Source: Allorhizobium sonneratiae
GTDB taxonomy: Bacteria; Pseudomonadota; Alphaproteobacteria; Rhizobiales; Rhizobiaceae
Reading direction: 5' to 3'
DNA: 64,000 nucleotides
Assembly: GCF_023700755.1 (NCBI RefSeq)
Contig: NZ_JAMKOJ010000010.1
Location: forward strand, 62,001 to 126,000
In this document: positions 25,317 to 33,929 of the stretch, piece after piece
Position numbering within the stretch: the stretch's first letter is position 1
Layout: every line of letters begins with the position of its first letter
Made by a program: the position numbers and the translations under genes
Notes under the pieces: generated by a model
Seen by the model: the letters and a program-made list of their open reading frames with translations, nothing else
What the model was told of the DNA's origin: nothing
The model's database searches: none

Positions 25317-26588
25317 TTATTGCTCAAAATCCTTGCTGCTTTGCAATGCAGACGCCGCAGCTTTCGGCAAAATGGCCCGCACATTGAAAGCCTCGACATA
25401 GGCGGCAATGTCAGCGGAATCGAAGGTCCTGCCATCCATGAAGGTGGCCTCACCCTCGCTCTCGTCCGCACCTGCGGGCCCGAGTGCGGCCTCGTAAAGA
25501 TCCGGACGGAAGGCGTGAGCCGCCGCTTCGGCAGCGGCGGCGCTGTAGGTTGTCTGTCCCCAGCGGATCATCTGGCTATAGATCCACAAGGCCTGACGTG
25601 GAACCGGGCGATTGGCGCCCCTGGCGTGAAAGGTGAAATAATTCTCAATGACGCGGGTATTGCCCTTGGCATCAACGGCAAATTCGCCAGACAGAACCCG
25701 AAGGATGATATCTTCCGGCGCATCAATGTAACGATCAGTCGCCAGAAGTGCGGCAAGGGTCTTGCGGTTTTCCGGCTGGTCGCACCAGCGGGCGGCGGCA
25801 TCAAGGGCCAGAAGCAGAGCCTGCACCGTCTCGCGGTTGCTCTCGGCCCATTGCGGGCGCATGCCCACCACTTTTTCCGGTGCATCCGGCCAGATATCCT
25901 GCTTGGTCGCAACGATGCGGCCAATGCCACGTTCAGAGGCAATCATGTTCCACGGCGCGCCGACGCAAAAGCCATCGATAGCGCCACTGGCCAATGCATC
26001 CGGCGTCAAGGGCGGCGGCACCACCACCAGCCGGACATCCCGGTCCGGATCGATGCCACCTGCCGCCAGCCAGTAACGAAACTCGTAATTATGCGAGGAA
26101 AAGGGATAGGTCATGCCGAGCGTCGGCGGCGTTTCGTCCCGCTTGCGCATTTCGATCAGCAGGGCGTTCAGCGCGCGGGCGCAATCAAGCGCGCCTGCGC
26201 CATCTTCAAGCCCGGTCAGCGCCTGCATCCGCTCGTAAAGCCTGAGCGACAGGGTAATGGCATTGCCGCCACGACCAAGCGAAAACGGCGCAATCGTCGG
26301 TGAGGGATTGGAGCCGAGCCCAAGCATGGCTGCCACCGGCATAGGCGAGAGCATATGGGCAATATCGAACTGGCGAAAAGCCAGCCGGTCACGCACATTC
26401 GCCCAGGAGACGTCGCGCACCAGATCAAGCGTCAGGCCCTCAGCCCCGGCAAAGCCCATTTCGGCAGCGGCAATCAGCACCGAAGCATCCACCAGTGGAA
26501 TAAAGCCCGCTCTGAGATGGCGCCGATCCACCCCCCGGCCAAGAGCCGGTGAGCCGATCCGCTCCGTCTTGTCTTCGCGCTCTGTCAT
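25317..26588 (-). CDS. nasS: Nitrate/nitrite sensor NasS (NrtA-like, cytoplasmic)
   Basis: A 423-aa protein with the NrtA/CmpA ligand-binding fold (HLRAGFIPLVDASVLIAAAE near the N terminus, then HNYEFRYWLAAGGIDPDRD) but no signal peptide, as expected for NasS. In Paracoccus and Azotobacter, NasS binds NasT and releases it when nitrate or nitrite is bound. It follows nasT by 34 bp and is homologous to nrtA just downstream, which suggests ancient duplication. GGAGACC precedes the ATG. Sensor rather than transporter function is inferred from the missing export signal and the nasT neighbour. Confidence 0.9.
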   Translation of the reverse strand: MTEREDKTERIGSPALGRGVDRRHLRAGFIPLVDASVLIAAAEMGFAGAEGLTLDLVRDVSWANVRDRLAFRQFDIAHMLSPMPVAAMLGLGSNPSPTIAPFSLGRGGNAITLSLRLYERMQALTGLEDGAGALDCARALNALLIEMRKRDETPPTLGMTYPFSSHNYEFRYWLAAGGIDPDRDVRLVVVPPPLTPDALASGAIDGFCVGAPWNMIASERGIGRIVATKQDIWPDAPEKVVGMRPQWAESNRETVQALLLALDAAARWCDQPENRKTLAALLATDRYIDAPEDIILRVLSGEFAVDAKGNTRVIENYFTFHARGANRPVPRQALWIYSQMIRWGQTTYSAAAAEAAAHAFRPDLYEAALGPAGADESEGEATFMDGRTFDSADIAAYVEAFNVRAILPKAAASALQSSKDFEQ

Positions 26589-26622
26589 CGCGTGGTCTCC
26601 GGTCTTGTTCTGCCAGTCTGCC

Positions 26623-27210
26623 TCACATCAAAAGACCGGCGGCGGTGACAACGGACTGGGCAATGTCCGCCAGTTTCTTTTTCTCATTCATCGCCGTCTG
26701 GCGCATCAGCGCAAAGGCGTCTTCTTCGGAAAGCCCGCGCATTTTCATCAAAATCCCCTTGGCCCGCTCGATCACCTTGCGCTCTTCCAGCGCGGTGCGC
26801 GCATCATGCAACTCCCGCTGCAACCGGCTGAAGGCGTTGAAGCGGCTGACCGCCATATCGAGGATCGGCTTGACCCGTTCCTTGCGCAAGCCATCGACGA
26901 CATAGGCGGAAACGCCCGCATCGACGGCCGCCTCAATGGCCGAAGCATCGGAACGGTCGACGAACATGGCAATCGGCCGACTGAGCGCCCGCGTCAATTG
27001 AAAGAGGTGTTCCAGCATGTCGCGGTTGGGATTTTCAAGATCGATGATGATCACATCGGGCTGCAGCGTCTCGATGGTGCGCGCCATGCCCTGCATCTCA
27101 TGGGCCACCGTGACGTGACGGTGACCGGCTTCACGCAAGCCGTCCTCGATGATCGCCGCGCGCACGGCATTTTCATCAATGACGAGAATGGTGAGGTCGA
27201 GATGCTTCAT
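26623..27210 (-). CDS. nasT: Nitrate-responsive antiterminator NasT (ANTAR domain)
   Basis: A 195-aa regulator. An N-terminal receiver-like domain has a phospho-acceptor-type Asp at 57 (VIIID), followed by a coiled-coil linker and a C-terminal ANTAR RNA-binding domain (EERKVIERAKGILMKMRGLS, ending near MNEKKKLADIAQ). ANTAR proteins bind paired hexaloop hairpins and prevent transcription termination. The ATG at 27210 is chosen; 27222 is in frame. Its expected target is the leader of nrtA, where a matching hairpin is visible. NasS would hold it inactive without nitrate. Confidence 0.93.
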   Translation of the reverse strand: MKHLDLTILVIDENAVRAAIIEDGLREAGHRHVTVAHEMQGMARTIETLQPDVIIIDLENPNRDMLEHLFQLTRALSRPIAMFVDRSDASAIEAAVDAGVSAYVVDGLRKERVKPILDMAVSRFNAFSRLQRELHDARTALEERKVIERAKGILMKMRGLSEEDAFALMRQTAMNEKKKLADIAQSVVTAAGLLM

Positions 27211-27246
27211 GCACTCATGCATGCCGGATCATGCCGCAATTGACAA

Positions 27247-27273
27247 GGCTGTTTCTGTTGCAACGCAACAGCC
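27247..27273. other. Hairpin upstream of nasT
   Basis: GGCTGTT (27247-27253) and AACAGCC (27267-27273) form a 7-bp inverted repeat in the 99-bp gap between the acyltransferase stop and the nasT start. There is no U-run on the minus strand. It could end the upstream message or lie in the nasT leader. Confidence 0.3.
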
Positions 27274-27309
27274 AGACGGCCTCGTCTCCGGCCCTCTCTA
27301 CCTGCCCTG

Positions 27310-28425
27310 TCACGCCACATGAGGCTTTGGCAGAAGAGCCTTTTTCAACGCAGCGCGTGCCGGAACGTCGTAATAGTAAAACAGGCCATAACCGGCCAAC
27401 GCGATGCAAGCGGTACAGACGAACGCGATCAGCAGATTGATCTCCGGCCCGAAATGCAAGCCTCTCACAAGGGTGCCGATAACCCGAACGAGAGCATAAT
27501 GGATGGTATAGACGGGAAAGGATATATTGCCGAACAGTGTCTGGATGCGGTCTGTCCGACGATCAGCCCCATTGGACGATGCCAGAATAATCCCGGGATA
27601 AACGACCATGACGATCGCAAAATCATAGGCCGAACTGATGGGAAGCGCATGAATCTTCGGCATGATGACGGTGAGGAGAAAGATCAGCACCGCAAGCCAT
27701 TTGTTGATGCGGATAAAATCATAGCGGAGATAGTTCAAGAGAGCGCCAAAACAGAAAGAAGCCGTTACACGCAGAAAACCCACGGCGAAGTAATCTACAT
27801 GCGGTCCGAAATGAAGATCGCCAGTCTTGAAAACATAATAGGCCAAAAACAGGCACGACAGGACCGTTGCGACAGATAAGAGCACGACGCAGTGGCGTGA
27901 ACGTGCCATGAAGAAGAAAAGGATATTGGCGAAGAGTTCGAAGAACAGTGACCAGACCGGACCATTGAGCGGATAGGTCGTATCCTCCAGCGTCGTTCTG
28001 AACAGGGTGGGCATGAGCAGGCAGCCCAGCACAAAGGTCACTACAATATCCTGCAGGTGCTGTGAAAAGCCGAAAGCGCCGGGACGGAACAGATCGATGC
28101 CGGCAGCCAAGAGATTGCCAAAGACAACCAGCGGCATGAAGCGGATGAGACGCATGCTGAGAAAATCGCCAAATTCCAGCCTGCGGCTGTTTATGCTGCG
28201 ATAATAGGCATTGAATAGAACAAATCCGCTGAGACAAAAGAAAAAATCCACAGCCAGATAGGCATGGTAGAACAAGCCGTAAAATTCAACTCTGCTGGAA
28301 AAATGATAAAGAACAACGCAGATTGCTGCGATGCCGCGTAAAAAATCCAGAGCGGGGAAATTCTGATGTCCTACGCTTTTTAAAACGAAAGAGGAATTAG
28401 CAGTACCAGGTTGAACATACATCAT
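27310..28425 (-). CDS. Acyltransferase-3 family membrane protein (OafA/ExoZ-like)
   Basis: A 371-aa polytopic membrane acyltransferase. The N terminus has the family signature NFPALDFLRGIAAICVVLYH with the conserved active-site His at about residue 41, followed by about ten hydrophobic segments and a basic C-terminal tail. Such proteins O-acetylate or O-acylate surface or exported polysaccharides. It diverges from a secreted GH16 glycanase gene, so a role in modifying an exopolysaccharide is likely. GGAGTTGA precedes the start. The polysaccharide is not identifiable. Confidence 0.85.
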   Translation of the reverse strand: MMYVQPGTANSSFVLKSVGHQNFPALDFLRGIAAICVVLYHFSSRVEFYGLFYHAYLAVDFFFCLSGFVLFNAYYRSINSRRLEFGDFLSMRLIRFMPLVVFGNLLAAGIDLFRPGAFGFSQHLQDIVVTFVLGCLLMPTLFRTTLEDTTYPLNGPVWSLFFELFANILFFFMARSRHCVVLLSVATVLSCLFLAYYVFKTGDLHFGPHVDYFAVGFLRVTASFCFGALLNYLRYDFIRINKWLAVLIFLLTVIMPKIHALPISSAYDFAIVMVVYPGIILASSNGADRRTDRIQTLFGNISFPVYTIHYALVRVIGTLVRGLHFGPEINLLIAFVCTACIALAGYGLFYYYDVPARAALKKALLPKPHVA

Positions 28426-28535
28426 TCAACTCCATCGCTATCTTCCACAATATTAGGCATGGTATTCAATATTGCCTATGCCTCGAAGACGGTATAAACA
28501 GATAATATTTCTACTTCAAAAAGGGCGACAGGTTT

Positions 28536-29381
28536 ATGAAGCTTTCAAAATCCGCCTTGAGTTTGATTTTATTATCATTAACCGCTGAAAATACATGGGC
28601 AACGCAGCCTGCTGCAGTGCCCGGCTGCCAGCTCAAGCCCATTTTCATGGAGGATTTTAACGATCTGAGCATCGATGCCCACCATATCGGGCCTGCCCGC
28701 TGGACGGCGCACACGCCATGGAGCGGCGATTTTGGCGATGCACAATTCATCGATCCCGGCCCTCAAGGACCCTTTTCAGTCAAGGACGGGATATTGAGCA
28801 TCACGGCGGTCAAACATGCGGACGGCAAATGGACTTCCGGCCTGATTGCGGCAGCGGATGCCTCCGGTGCGGGAGCGGGAACCCAATATGGCTATTTTGA
28901 AGTGCGGATGAAGATGCCGCCCGGTCCCGGCACGTGGCCGGCCTTCTGGCTGGCGGCACTAAAGCCTGTCGACAGTTCTGACGGAAATGTCGAAATTGAC
29001 GCCATCGAATATTACGGCAAATTCACCGCCGCCTATCAGTCTGCCATCCATGTCTGGTACAAGGATCAGAGCAAGACCCGGGGCGACAGCAAGGTCATCA
29101 CCGTGCCGGATGGATCGCTCGTGGCGGGTTTTCATACCTTCGGCATCGACATCTCGCCGCAGAACATCGTCTTCTTCATGGATGGAGTCCAGACATGGTC
29201 TTATCCCACGCCTGCCGAACTGGACAGTCGGATGTATCCTTTGGTCAATCTGGCGCTCGGCAGCGGCTGGCCCATCGATAAAACCCCAAACCCTTCCGTG
29301 CTGTTGGTGGATTATGTTCACGTCTATGAGCGCGGTGCAGGCCCGCCCGAGGGTTGCGCGCCGGGCCTGCCCAAACAGTGA
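28536..29381 (+). CDS. Secreted glycoside hydrolase family 16 protein
   Basis: A 281-aa secreted beta-glycanase. A signal peptide covers about residues 1-22 (cleavage near TWA-TQ). The GH16 jelly-roll fold contains the catalytic motif E153-I-D155-A-I-E158, with nucleophile E153 and acid/base E158. Substrate-cleft segments include YGYFEVRMKMPPGPGTWPAFW. Two cysteines near the ends (C31 and one in GCAPG) could form a disulphide. Related rhizobial enzymes (ExoK/ExsH type) cleave succinoglycan-like or mixed-linkage glucans. It is divergent from an acyltransferase-3 gene. Substrate unknown. Confidence 0.88.
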   Translation: MKLSKSALSLILLSLTAENTWATQPAAVPGCQLKPIFMEDFNDLSIDAHHIGPARWTAHTPWSGDFGDAQFIDPGPQGPFSVKDGILSITAVKHADGKWTSGLIAAADASGAGAGTQYGYFEVRMKMPPGPGTWPAFWLAALKPVDSSDGNVEIDAIEYYGKFTAAYQSAIHVWYKDQSKTRGDSKVITVPDGSLVAGFHTFGIDISPQNIVFFMDGVQTWSYPTPAELDSRMYPLVNLALGSGWPIDKTPNPSVLLVDYVHVYERGAGPPEGCAPGLPKQ

Positions 29382-29482
29382 GGCCTGCAGCATCGTGTGA
29401 CAACGGGATAACCGGTTTACGACACGGCCGATGCGCAGAGAAAAGCGGCATGATCGAATGGTTCATCGTTACCGCCTGATCA

Positions 29483-30217
29483 TCAGGCGTCATCAAGCCC
29501 GATCCGGCCCAGCAACGGCAGATGGTCGGATGCCAGCCGCGCCAGTGGGCAGCGCAGCGTGGCCAGCGAAAGCGGCTTTACGCCCTGACCGTAAAAAATA
29601 TGGTCGAGGCGCAACAGCGGCAGCCGGGAAGGGAAAGTGGGACGGGTCCGTTTTCGCTCGATCTTGCGCAGATCACTGAGCCCGCCTGCAATGCGGCGAT
29701 AGGCGGCGGAACCCGGTATGGCGTTGAAATCGCCCATCAGCAGCACTGGCTTGTCCCGGCAGGATGGATGACCAATCCAGCCCTCTCCCATCAGCGTATC
29801 CGCCTGAATCCGTCGTTCCCTGGCATTCAGCCCGAAATGGGTGTTGAACACCTGCAAAGGCCGGTCCTTCACCAGAATTTCCACCCAGAGCGCGCCGCGC
29901 GGTTCTCCAAAGGCAGGCAAGGCTGCCGCCTTGCGGCGCTTCATCGGCAAGGCCGTCAGAATGGCATCGCCATAGTCTTCACCTGCCATGGTGAGGGCGG
30001 GGTGAAAATCAGCCCGCATGCCAAGGCGGGCAGCCAGAACCTCCGCCTGATCGATGCCGGCACTGCGTCTGCGCCCCACATCCAGCTCCTGAAGGGCGAG
30101 AATATCCGGTTTGCAGGCGGCAACGACATCGGCGATACGGCCCGGATCGAGACGGCGATCCGAACCGATGCAGCTATGGACATTATAGGTCATGACGGTG
30201 AGGATACGGCTTGTCAT
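29483..30217 (-). CDS. Endonuclease/exonuclease/phosphatase-family protein
   Basis: A 244-aa EEP-superfamily phosphoesterase. Conserved motifs are VMTYNVHSCIGSD at the N terminus, LALQELDVG (metal-binding Glu), LLMGDFNAIPGS and the C-terminal SDHLPL His. There is no signal peptide. It starts 10 bp after a phospholipase-D-like gene, and a GAGGACG ribosome site overlaps the gap, so the two are co-transcribed. Together they suggest phospholipid or phosphodiester turnover at the envelope; the EEP substrate is not known. Confidence 0.83.
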   Translation of the reverse strand: MTSRILTVMTYNVHSCIGSDRRLDPGRIADVVAACKPDILALQELDVGRRRSAGIDQAEVLAARLGMRADFHPALTMAGEDYGDAILTALPMKRRKAAALPAFGEPRGALWVEILVKDRPLQVFNTHFGLNARERRIQADTLMGEGWIGHPSCRDKPVLLMGDFNAIPGSAAYRRIAGGLSDLRKIERKRTRPTFPSRLPLLRLDHIFYGQGVKPLSLATLRCPLARLASDHLPLLGRIGLDDA

Positions 30218-30227
30218 GGTCGCGTCC

Positions 30228-31694
30228 TCACACGTTCTGGCGCATCAGTCGCAGGCCCGAGCGGCAGAGCCTGCGCAAGGGAATGGCAAGCAGCGGCAGT
30301 GGCCAATAGGGTCGTTTCGGGTCGAGCATGGCTTTGATCAGGGCAAACAGCAGATTTGGCCTGTCCCTCTCCACCGTGAGCGGCCGCAAACCCCGGGCAT
30401 CGGTGTTGAAACTATCAAGCGCATGGAGAAGGCCGCCGCGCTGCCTCTCTTCGGCAAAGGCAGCGCTTGACGTATTGAGATGTTCTGCCAGAAGATCGTC
30501 GCGAAGCGCGGCAATGGCGGCACGGCAGGAAACGTCATCCCCTGCCTCGACGGCAAGATCGCATTCCGTATCGAACCCCATGGAACGGTTGTTGAGATTG
30601 GAAGAACCGACCCGCACGAACCGGTCATCGACGATGAGCAGTTTTGAATGGATGAGAACGGATGTCTCGGCCCCTTCCCCATCCGGGACGACGGCATGGC
30701 TAAGACGCAGCCGACCATAGCGGTCGGCCTTGCGCAGACGCTGGACAAAGCGCTGCATTCCATAGCCCATGGTCATGTTTTCAAAGCGGCCACGGGTGTT
30801 GCGCGTGGCGACGATCACCACTTCTGGCCCCTGGCGATTGCGCAGATGGCGGGCAAGCTGACGGGCGATGACGGAAGAGGCCAGATATTGCGCCTCGATA
30901 TACAGGCTCTCCCGGGCCGACGCGATGGCGTCAAACGTCAGCCGAAATACATCCCTGCGGCGGGGCCGTCCGCCGCTGCCGGGATCGGTCAAGGCAATGG
31001 CAACCTCACAGCCACGGATTTCGGATGCGCAAGGCGCATCAGGCCAGTCATGCGCAATGGCCGCATGGGCCGGCGCTGTCCTGCCAGTGGCAGCCTTCCA
31101 ACGGCCACGGCAAAGATCGGCAAAGGCAGACGCCGCCTCTCCCATCACCATGGCCTGCACATCATGCACCGGCGGATAAGGCGTGCCCGAAGGCGTTTTC
31201 CGGCAAGGATGAAAGGCGCGATGATCCCGGTCGTCCCAGCGCTCGACGGTCAGGTCGATGCCGCCGGCAAAGGCGAACTGCTCATCCACGACCACAAGTT
31301 TCTGGTGATGCGAGCCGCGGATCGGATGGGCCAAGTCGAAATGCAGATGAATGCGCGGATGGTCTTCCCAGCCCATGGAACGATAGAGATCAAGGCTGTG
31401 GCTGGAATAGAACGGTCCCTCGCTCCAGATCAGAATGCGGATGATCAGCTCCGGTCGGCTGTCGGCCAATTGACGCAACAGGTCTCCGAGACGGGGCCCG
31501 GGAGGTTCCAGCTCCGGGGTGAGCCGGATGGCAGGATTGAAATCCCAGCCGACAATCCAGATCGAACGCTGCGCCAGCGCGAAAACCTTTTCGAGACAGC
31601 TGAAATAATTGCTGGCGTCCACCAGAAAGGCGAGCCTTTCGCTCTGCATCACCTGCCAGGCATTACGACCGGGTCTGAGAATGCGGGTCGTCAC
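30228..31694 (-). CDS. Phospholipase D / cardiolipin-synthase-like protein
   Basis: A 488-aa PLD-superfamily protein with both HKD catalytic motifs: H130-x-K132-x4-D137 and H349-x-K351-x4-D356, the latter followed by GSSNLNNRSMGFDTE. It lacks the N-terminal transmembrane helices of classical Cls enzymes but has a hydrophobic, basic C terminus (WPLPLLAIPLRRLC) that may touch the membrane. Start is GTG at 31694 with GGAG at about 7 bp. It probably transfers phosphatidyl groups or cleaves phospholipids. The EEP gene is translationally close downstream. Confidence 0.86.
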   Translation of the reverse strand: MTTRILRPGRNAWQVMQSERLAFLVDASNYFSCLEKVFALAQRSIWIVGWDFNPAIRLTPELEPPGPRLGDLLRQLADSRPELIIRILIWSEGPFYSSHSLDLYRSMGWEDHPRIHLHFDLAHPIRGSHHQKLVVVDEQFAFAGGIDLTVERWDDRDHRAFHPCRKTPSGTPYPPVHDVQAMVMGEAASAFADLCRGRWKAATGRTAPAHAAIAHDWPDAPCASEIRGCEVAIALTDPGSGGRPRRRDVFRLTFDAIASARESLYIEAQYLASSVIARQLARHLRNRQGPEVVIVATRNTRGRFENMTMGYGMQRFVQRLRKADRYGRLRLSHAVVPDGEGAETSVLIHSKLLIVDDRFVRVGSSNLNNRSMGFDTECDLAVEAGDDVSCRAAIAALRDDLLAEHLNTSSAAFAEERQRGGLLHALDSFNTDARGLRPLTVERDRPNLLFALIKAMLDPKRPYWPLPLLAIPLRRLCRSGLRLMRQNV

Positions 31695-31827
31695 ATGGAA
31701 CTCCTGTCATTCATTGCCGCCGACGGGGCCATATTCAACCTGAAATCCGCTCTGACAGGCGCATGCGGCAGCGAAGAGCGCTCACGCTGTCCGCCACACC
31801 GGCCTGCCCTGCGGATAACGAAAAGGA

Positions 31828-32517
31828 TCAGGGAAAGTTTCCAAGCAGCCGCCGATATTCCTGCTCCGGTCTGCCATAAGCATCGCTGACCAGTTCCATC
31901 AGGCCCGGCCGGTCGCGCATGATCACACAACCGCGCCGCGAGCGGATCAGTTTGCGCTCTTCCAGCCGGTGAAGCGAGGTGGTGACGCTGGAGCGGCGCA
32001 TGCCGAGCATGGTGGCGATCACGGTATGGGTCAGCGGAATATCATCGCCATCAACCCGGTCATGGCACATCAAAATCCAGCGGGCGACCCTTTGCTCCAC
32101 ATCGCAGGCAATGCTGCAATGTGTCATCTCCGAAACCTGCGCCACAAAAGTCTGGACAAACCGGCCAAGGCGTACGGCAAAGGCACGGTTTTCTTCCACA
32201 TAATCGGCAAAGCGTTGACTTTCCACTCTGAATCCCCAACCAGCCACGATCTGGGTGATATCGTGAAAGGTCAGAGTATCGCCAAAGACCGCCCCGATGG
32301 GAATGAAACCTTCAGCACCGATCAACCCGGCGGCCATGCGTGGGCGGCTGCGCGACGGGATCATCAGGGCACAGAAGCCAGCGCAGATAAGATAGACATG
32401 CTCGATAGGCCGCTCCGGTCGCGCCAGCACGAAGCCCTTCGGCAGATCGACCCTTTCTGCATGCGCAAGAAGGCTCTGCCGTTCCTCTTCAGGCAGTTGG
32501 GACAGGAGCTGGTTCAT
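31828..32517 (-). CDS. Crp/Fnr-family transcriptional regulator
   Basis: A 229-aa regulator. An N-terminal cyclic-nucleotide-binding-like beta-barrel (LPKGFVLARPERPIEHVYLI onward) is followed by a dimerisation helix and a C-terminal winged HTH (HTVIATMLGMRRSSVTTSLH). It has no clear N-terminal Fe-S cysteine cluster of FNR type and lacks an evident cAMP-binding signature, so its signal is unknown. The ATG at 32517 is chosen because the open frame upstream is not family-like and AAGGTG lies about 8 bp upstream. It is read toward the PLD gene but 133 bp separate them. Confidence 0.85.
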   Translation of the reverse strand: MNQLLSQLPEEERQSLLAHAERVDLPKGFVLARPERPIEHVYLICAGFCALMIPSRSRPRMAAGLIGAEGFIPIGAVFGDTLTFHDITQIVAGWGFRVESQRFADYVEENRAFAVRLGRFVQTFVAQVSEMTHCSIACDVEQRVARWILMCHDRVDGDDIPLTHTVIATMLGMRRSSVTTSLHRLEERKLIRSRRGCVIMRDRPGLMELVSDAYGRPEQEYRRLLGNFP

Positions 32518-32848
32518 CGGTGAACACCTTGTTTTGTGGTCAGGCCATAAATGGCAGGACACAGAGGAAGCGCATGAGCAAAACCCTGCCCCTGTGCCGC
32601 AGGAAACAGCTTCGGACAGGTCAGGTCCATATCTTCAAATATAGCTATATAATTGTATTTTCCTCTGCCCGTCAAAGGTGATTCACGCGCCACTCGTCCC
32701 CTTGTGGCTGTATGGGGCGCCGTCTTTGCACTGTCCGCCAGCGTACATAACCACATCTGGGTTGTGGTTTCTGTTATGGTCACAGCATTGTAACCGATCA
32801 TCTGAAACATCCACAGCTTGCTATTGACTTCAGCAAAGGAGATCCGCT

Positions 32849-33100
32849 TTGGGATCGATAGAGCAGCATTTGGGTCCAGGCGTTTTCACCCATGACGATA
32901 TCTGCGTCATGCGCCATGCTTTCCGCCTGCTGCGAAAAACCAGAACCGGTCTTCTGGATCAGGACACGGATAAACTGGCGCGGTATATCGTCCATTTCTA
33001 CAATCTCGGCCTGGTCGATCCGCGCAAGCTTGCGGAAGTGTGCCATCGTATCGCACTTTCCCGTCAGGACTTGCAGTTCTCGCCGCCGCTGATCCTTTAG
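32849..33100 (+). CDS. Hypothetical protein, 83 aa
   Basis: A short soluble, helical protein starting at TTG (32849) with AAAGGA at 8 bp spacing. It has no cysteine-cluster, membrane or signal features; the single Cys residues are in ICVMRH and EVCHRI. Basic and acidic residues alternate in HAFRLLRKTRTGLLDQDTDK. I do not recognise a family. Its stop codon TAG lies inside the left arm of a palindromic repeat (33096-33140), so that element also forms the 3' end of its message. Confidence 0.55.
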   Translation: MGSIEQHLGPGVFTHDDICVMRHAFRLLRKTRTGLLDQDTDKLARYIVHFYNLGLVDPRKLAEVCHRIALSRQDLQFSPPLIL

Positions 33101-33140
33101 AGCCTTTCCGTGTTTCACGGAAACGTCGAAAGGCTCTAAA
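33096..33140. repeat. Palindromic repeat, TTTCCGTG/CACGGAAA family (copy 1)
   Basis: Outer arms TTTAGAGCCTTTC (33096-33108) and GAAAGGCTCTAAA (33128-33140) are perfectly complementary. An inner pair TTTCCGTG (33105-33112) and CACGGAAA (33116-33123) offers an alternative hairpin. The same core recurs at 58266-58296. It lies between convergent genes and could act as a bidirectional transcription stop. Confidence 0.7.
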
Positions 33141-33235
33141 ACCGGTGCGCATGCGCGCCGCAGTTCTCTTGAACCTGACGCACGAGGCCCTTCCGTTCTT
33201 CATGAAAACGCGCTGCACCCTTGTGTACAACAATG

Positions 33236-33451
33236 TCATGGGGGCTTCGGCCTGTCAGGCTGGGGATCGGCAGGGGCGGCCCGTTGCGGTTGGGTCTCGG
33301 CGGGACGCTGCGGCGCCAGCTCAACGACATAATAAAGTTCGGCAATTCCCCAGACCACAAAAGCACCAGCCAGAGAGAAGATCAGGATCATCAGAATACG
33401 CTTCGACGCATTTCCCTGACGGGCCTTTCCGGGCGGTATTTGCCGGGCCAT
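33236..33451 (-). CDS. Hypothetical single-pass membrane protein, 71 aa
   Basis: The ATG at 33451 with GGGGGAAAC upstream gives a basic N terminus (MARQIPPGKARQGNASKR), one hydrophobic segment (ILMILIFSLAGAFVVWGIAE) and a Pro/Gln-rich C-terminal tail (PQRPAETQPQRAAPADPQ) likely on the periplasmic side. A GGAAC-N16-GGTT promoter-like sequence lies at 33507-33531 on the same strand. No family recognised. An envelope stress role is suggested only by context. Confidence 0.6.
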   Translation of the reverse strand: MARQIPPGKARQGNASKRILMILIFSLAGAFVVWGIAELYYVVELAPQRPAETQPQRAAPADPQPDRPKPP

Positions 33452-33506
33452 GTTTCCCCCATTTCTGCTTTTCGGAATGGCTGCTTTTCCAGCCCATCTC
33501 ACGCCG

Positions 33507-33531
33507 AACCACATTTGGCGAACAAAGTTCC
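33507..33531 (-). promoter_or_regulatory. EcfG-like promoter, 71-aa membrane protein
   Basis: On the minus strand GGAAC (33527-33531), 16 bp, GGTT (33507-33510). The alphaproteobacterial general-stress sigma consensus is GGAAC-N16/17-CGTT, so one -10 base differs. It is about 55 bp upstream of the start at 33451. Confidence 0.55.
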
Positions 33532-33552
33532 CCCTTCTGCTTAAGACACGGA

Positions 33553-33675
33553 TCAATAGAGAATGATCATCAGGAAAAACAAAGCAATCAACACCGCAAC
33601 CACGATGATGATCATGCGATATCTGCGAAACAGATCGCGATAAAAGGGGCCGTGGCCCGAAGGTTTGCCTGCCAT
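33553..33675 (-). CDS. Small membrane protein, 40 aa
   Basis: The start at 33675 follows GGAG at 6 bp. The product has a hydrophilic basic N terminus (MAGKPSGHGPFYRDLFRRYR) and one transmembrane segment of 20 residues that ends the protein. A longer start at 33774 is possible but lacks a ribosome site. I recognise no named family. It sits 102 bp upstream of the other small membrane protein gene on the same strand. Confidence 0.5.
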   Translation of the reverse strand: MAGKPSGHGPFYRDLFRRYRMIIIVVAVLIALFFLMIILY

Positions 33676-33929
33676 GGACGTCTCCAACAAGGGGTTTTGA
33701 ACAAGGGGTTTGACGCATCGTTTCGGCAGGCATGATATGCACAGCCACTCTGTCGTGTTTGCATCGGTTTGCACCGGAGAGGGCAGAAAGCGTTTTCCGT
33801 CTTCGGGAGAAAACTCTCACCCGGCAAGCCCATTGCGGTTCCAATCGACGTCATGGGAGGCCTCCGATAGGAGATATCTGGGATTTTTTCGCCTGAGCTG
33901 TGGAACATAAACCGGATCTGGCCGTTTGA
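33676..33929. other. Intergenic stretch without supported gene
   Basis: No convincing CDS is seen. The stretch contains a short tandem (ACAAGGGGTTTTGAACAAGGGGTTTGACG, near 33687-33715, read in two parts) and codes for only short arginine-rich frames on both strands. Confidence 0.4.

Noticed and set aside
29476-29488. CCTGATCATCAGG palindrome at the end of the EEP gene
   Set aside because: Short, overlaps the stop codon and lacks a U-run; not enough to call a terminator.
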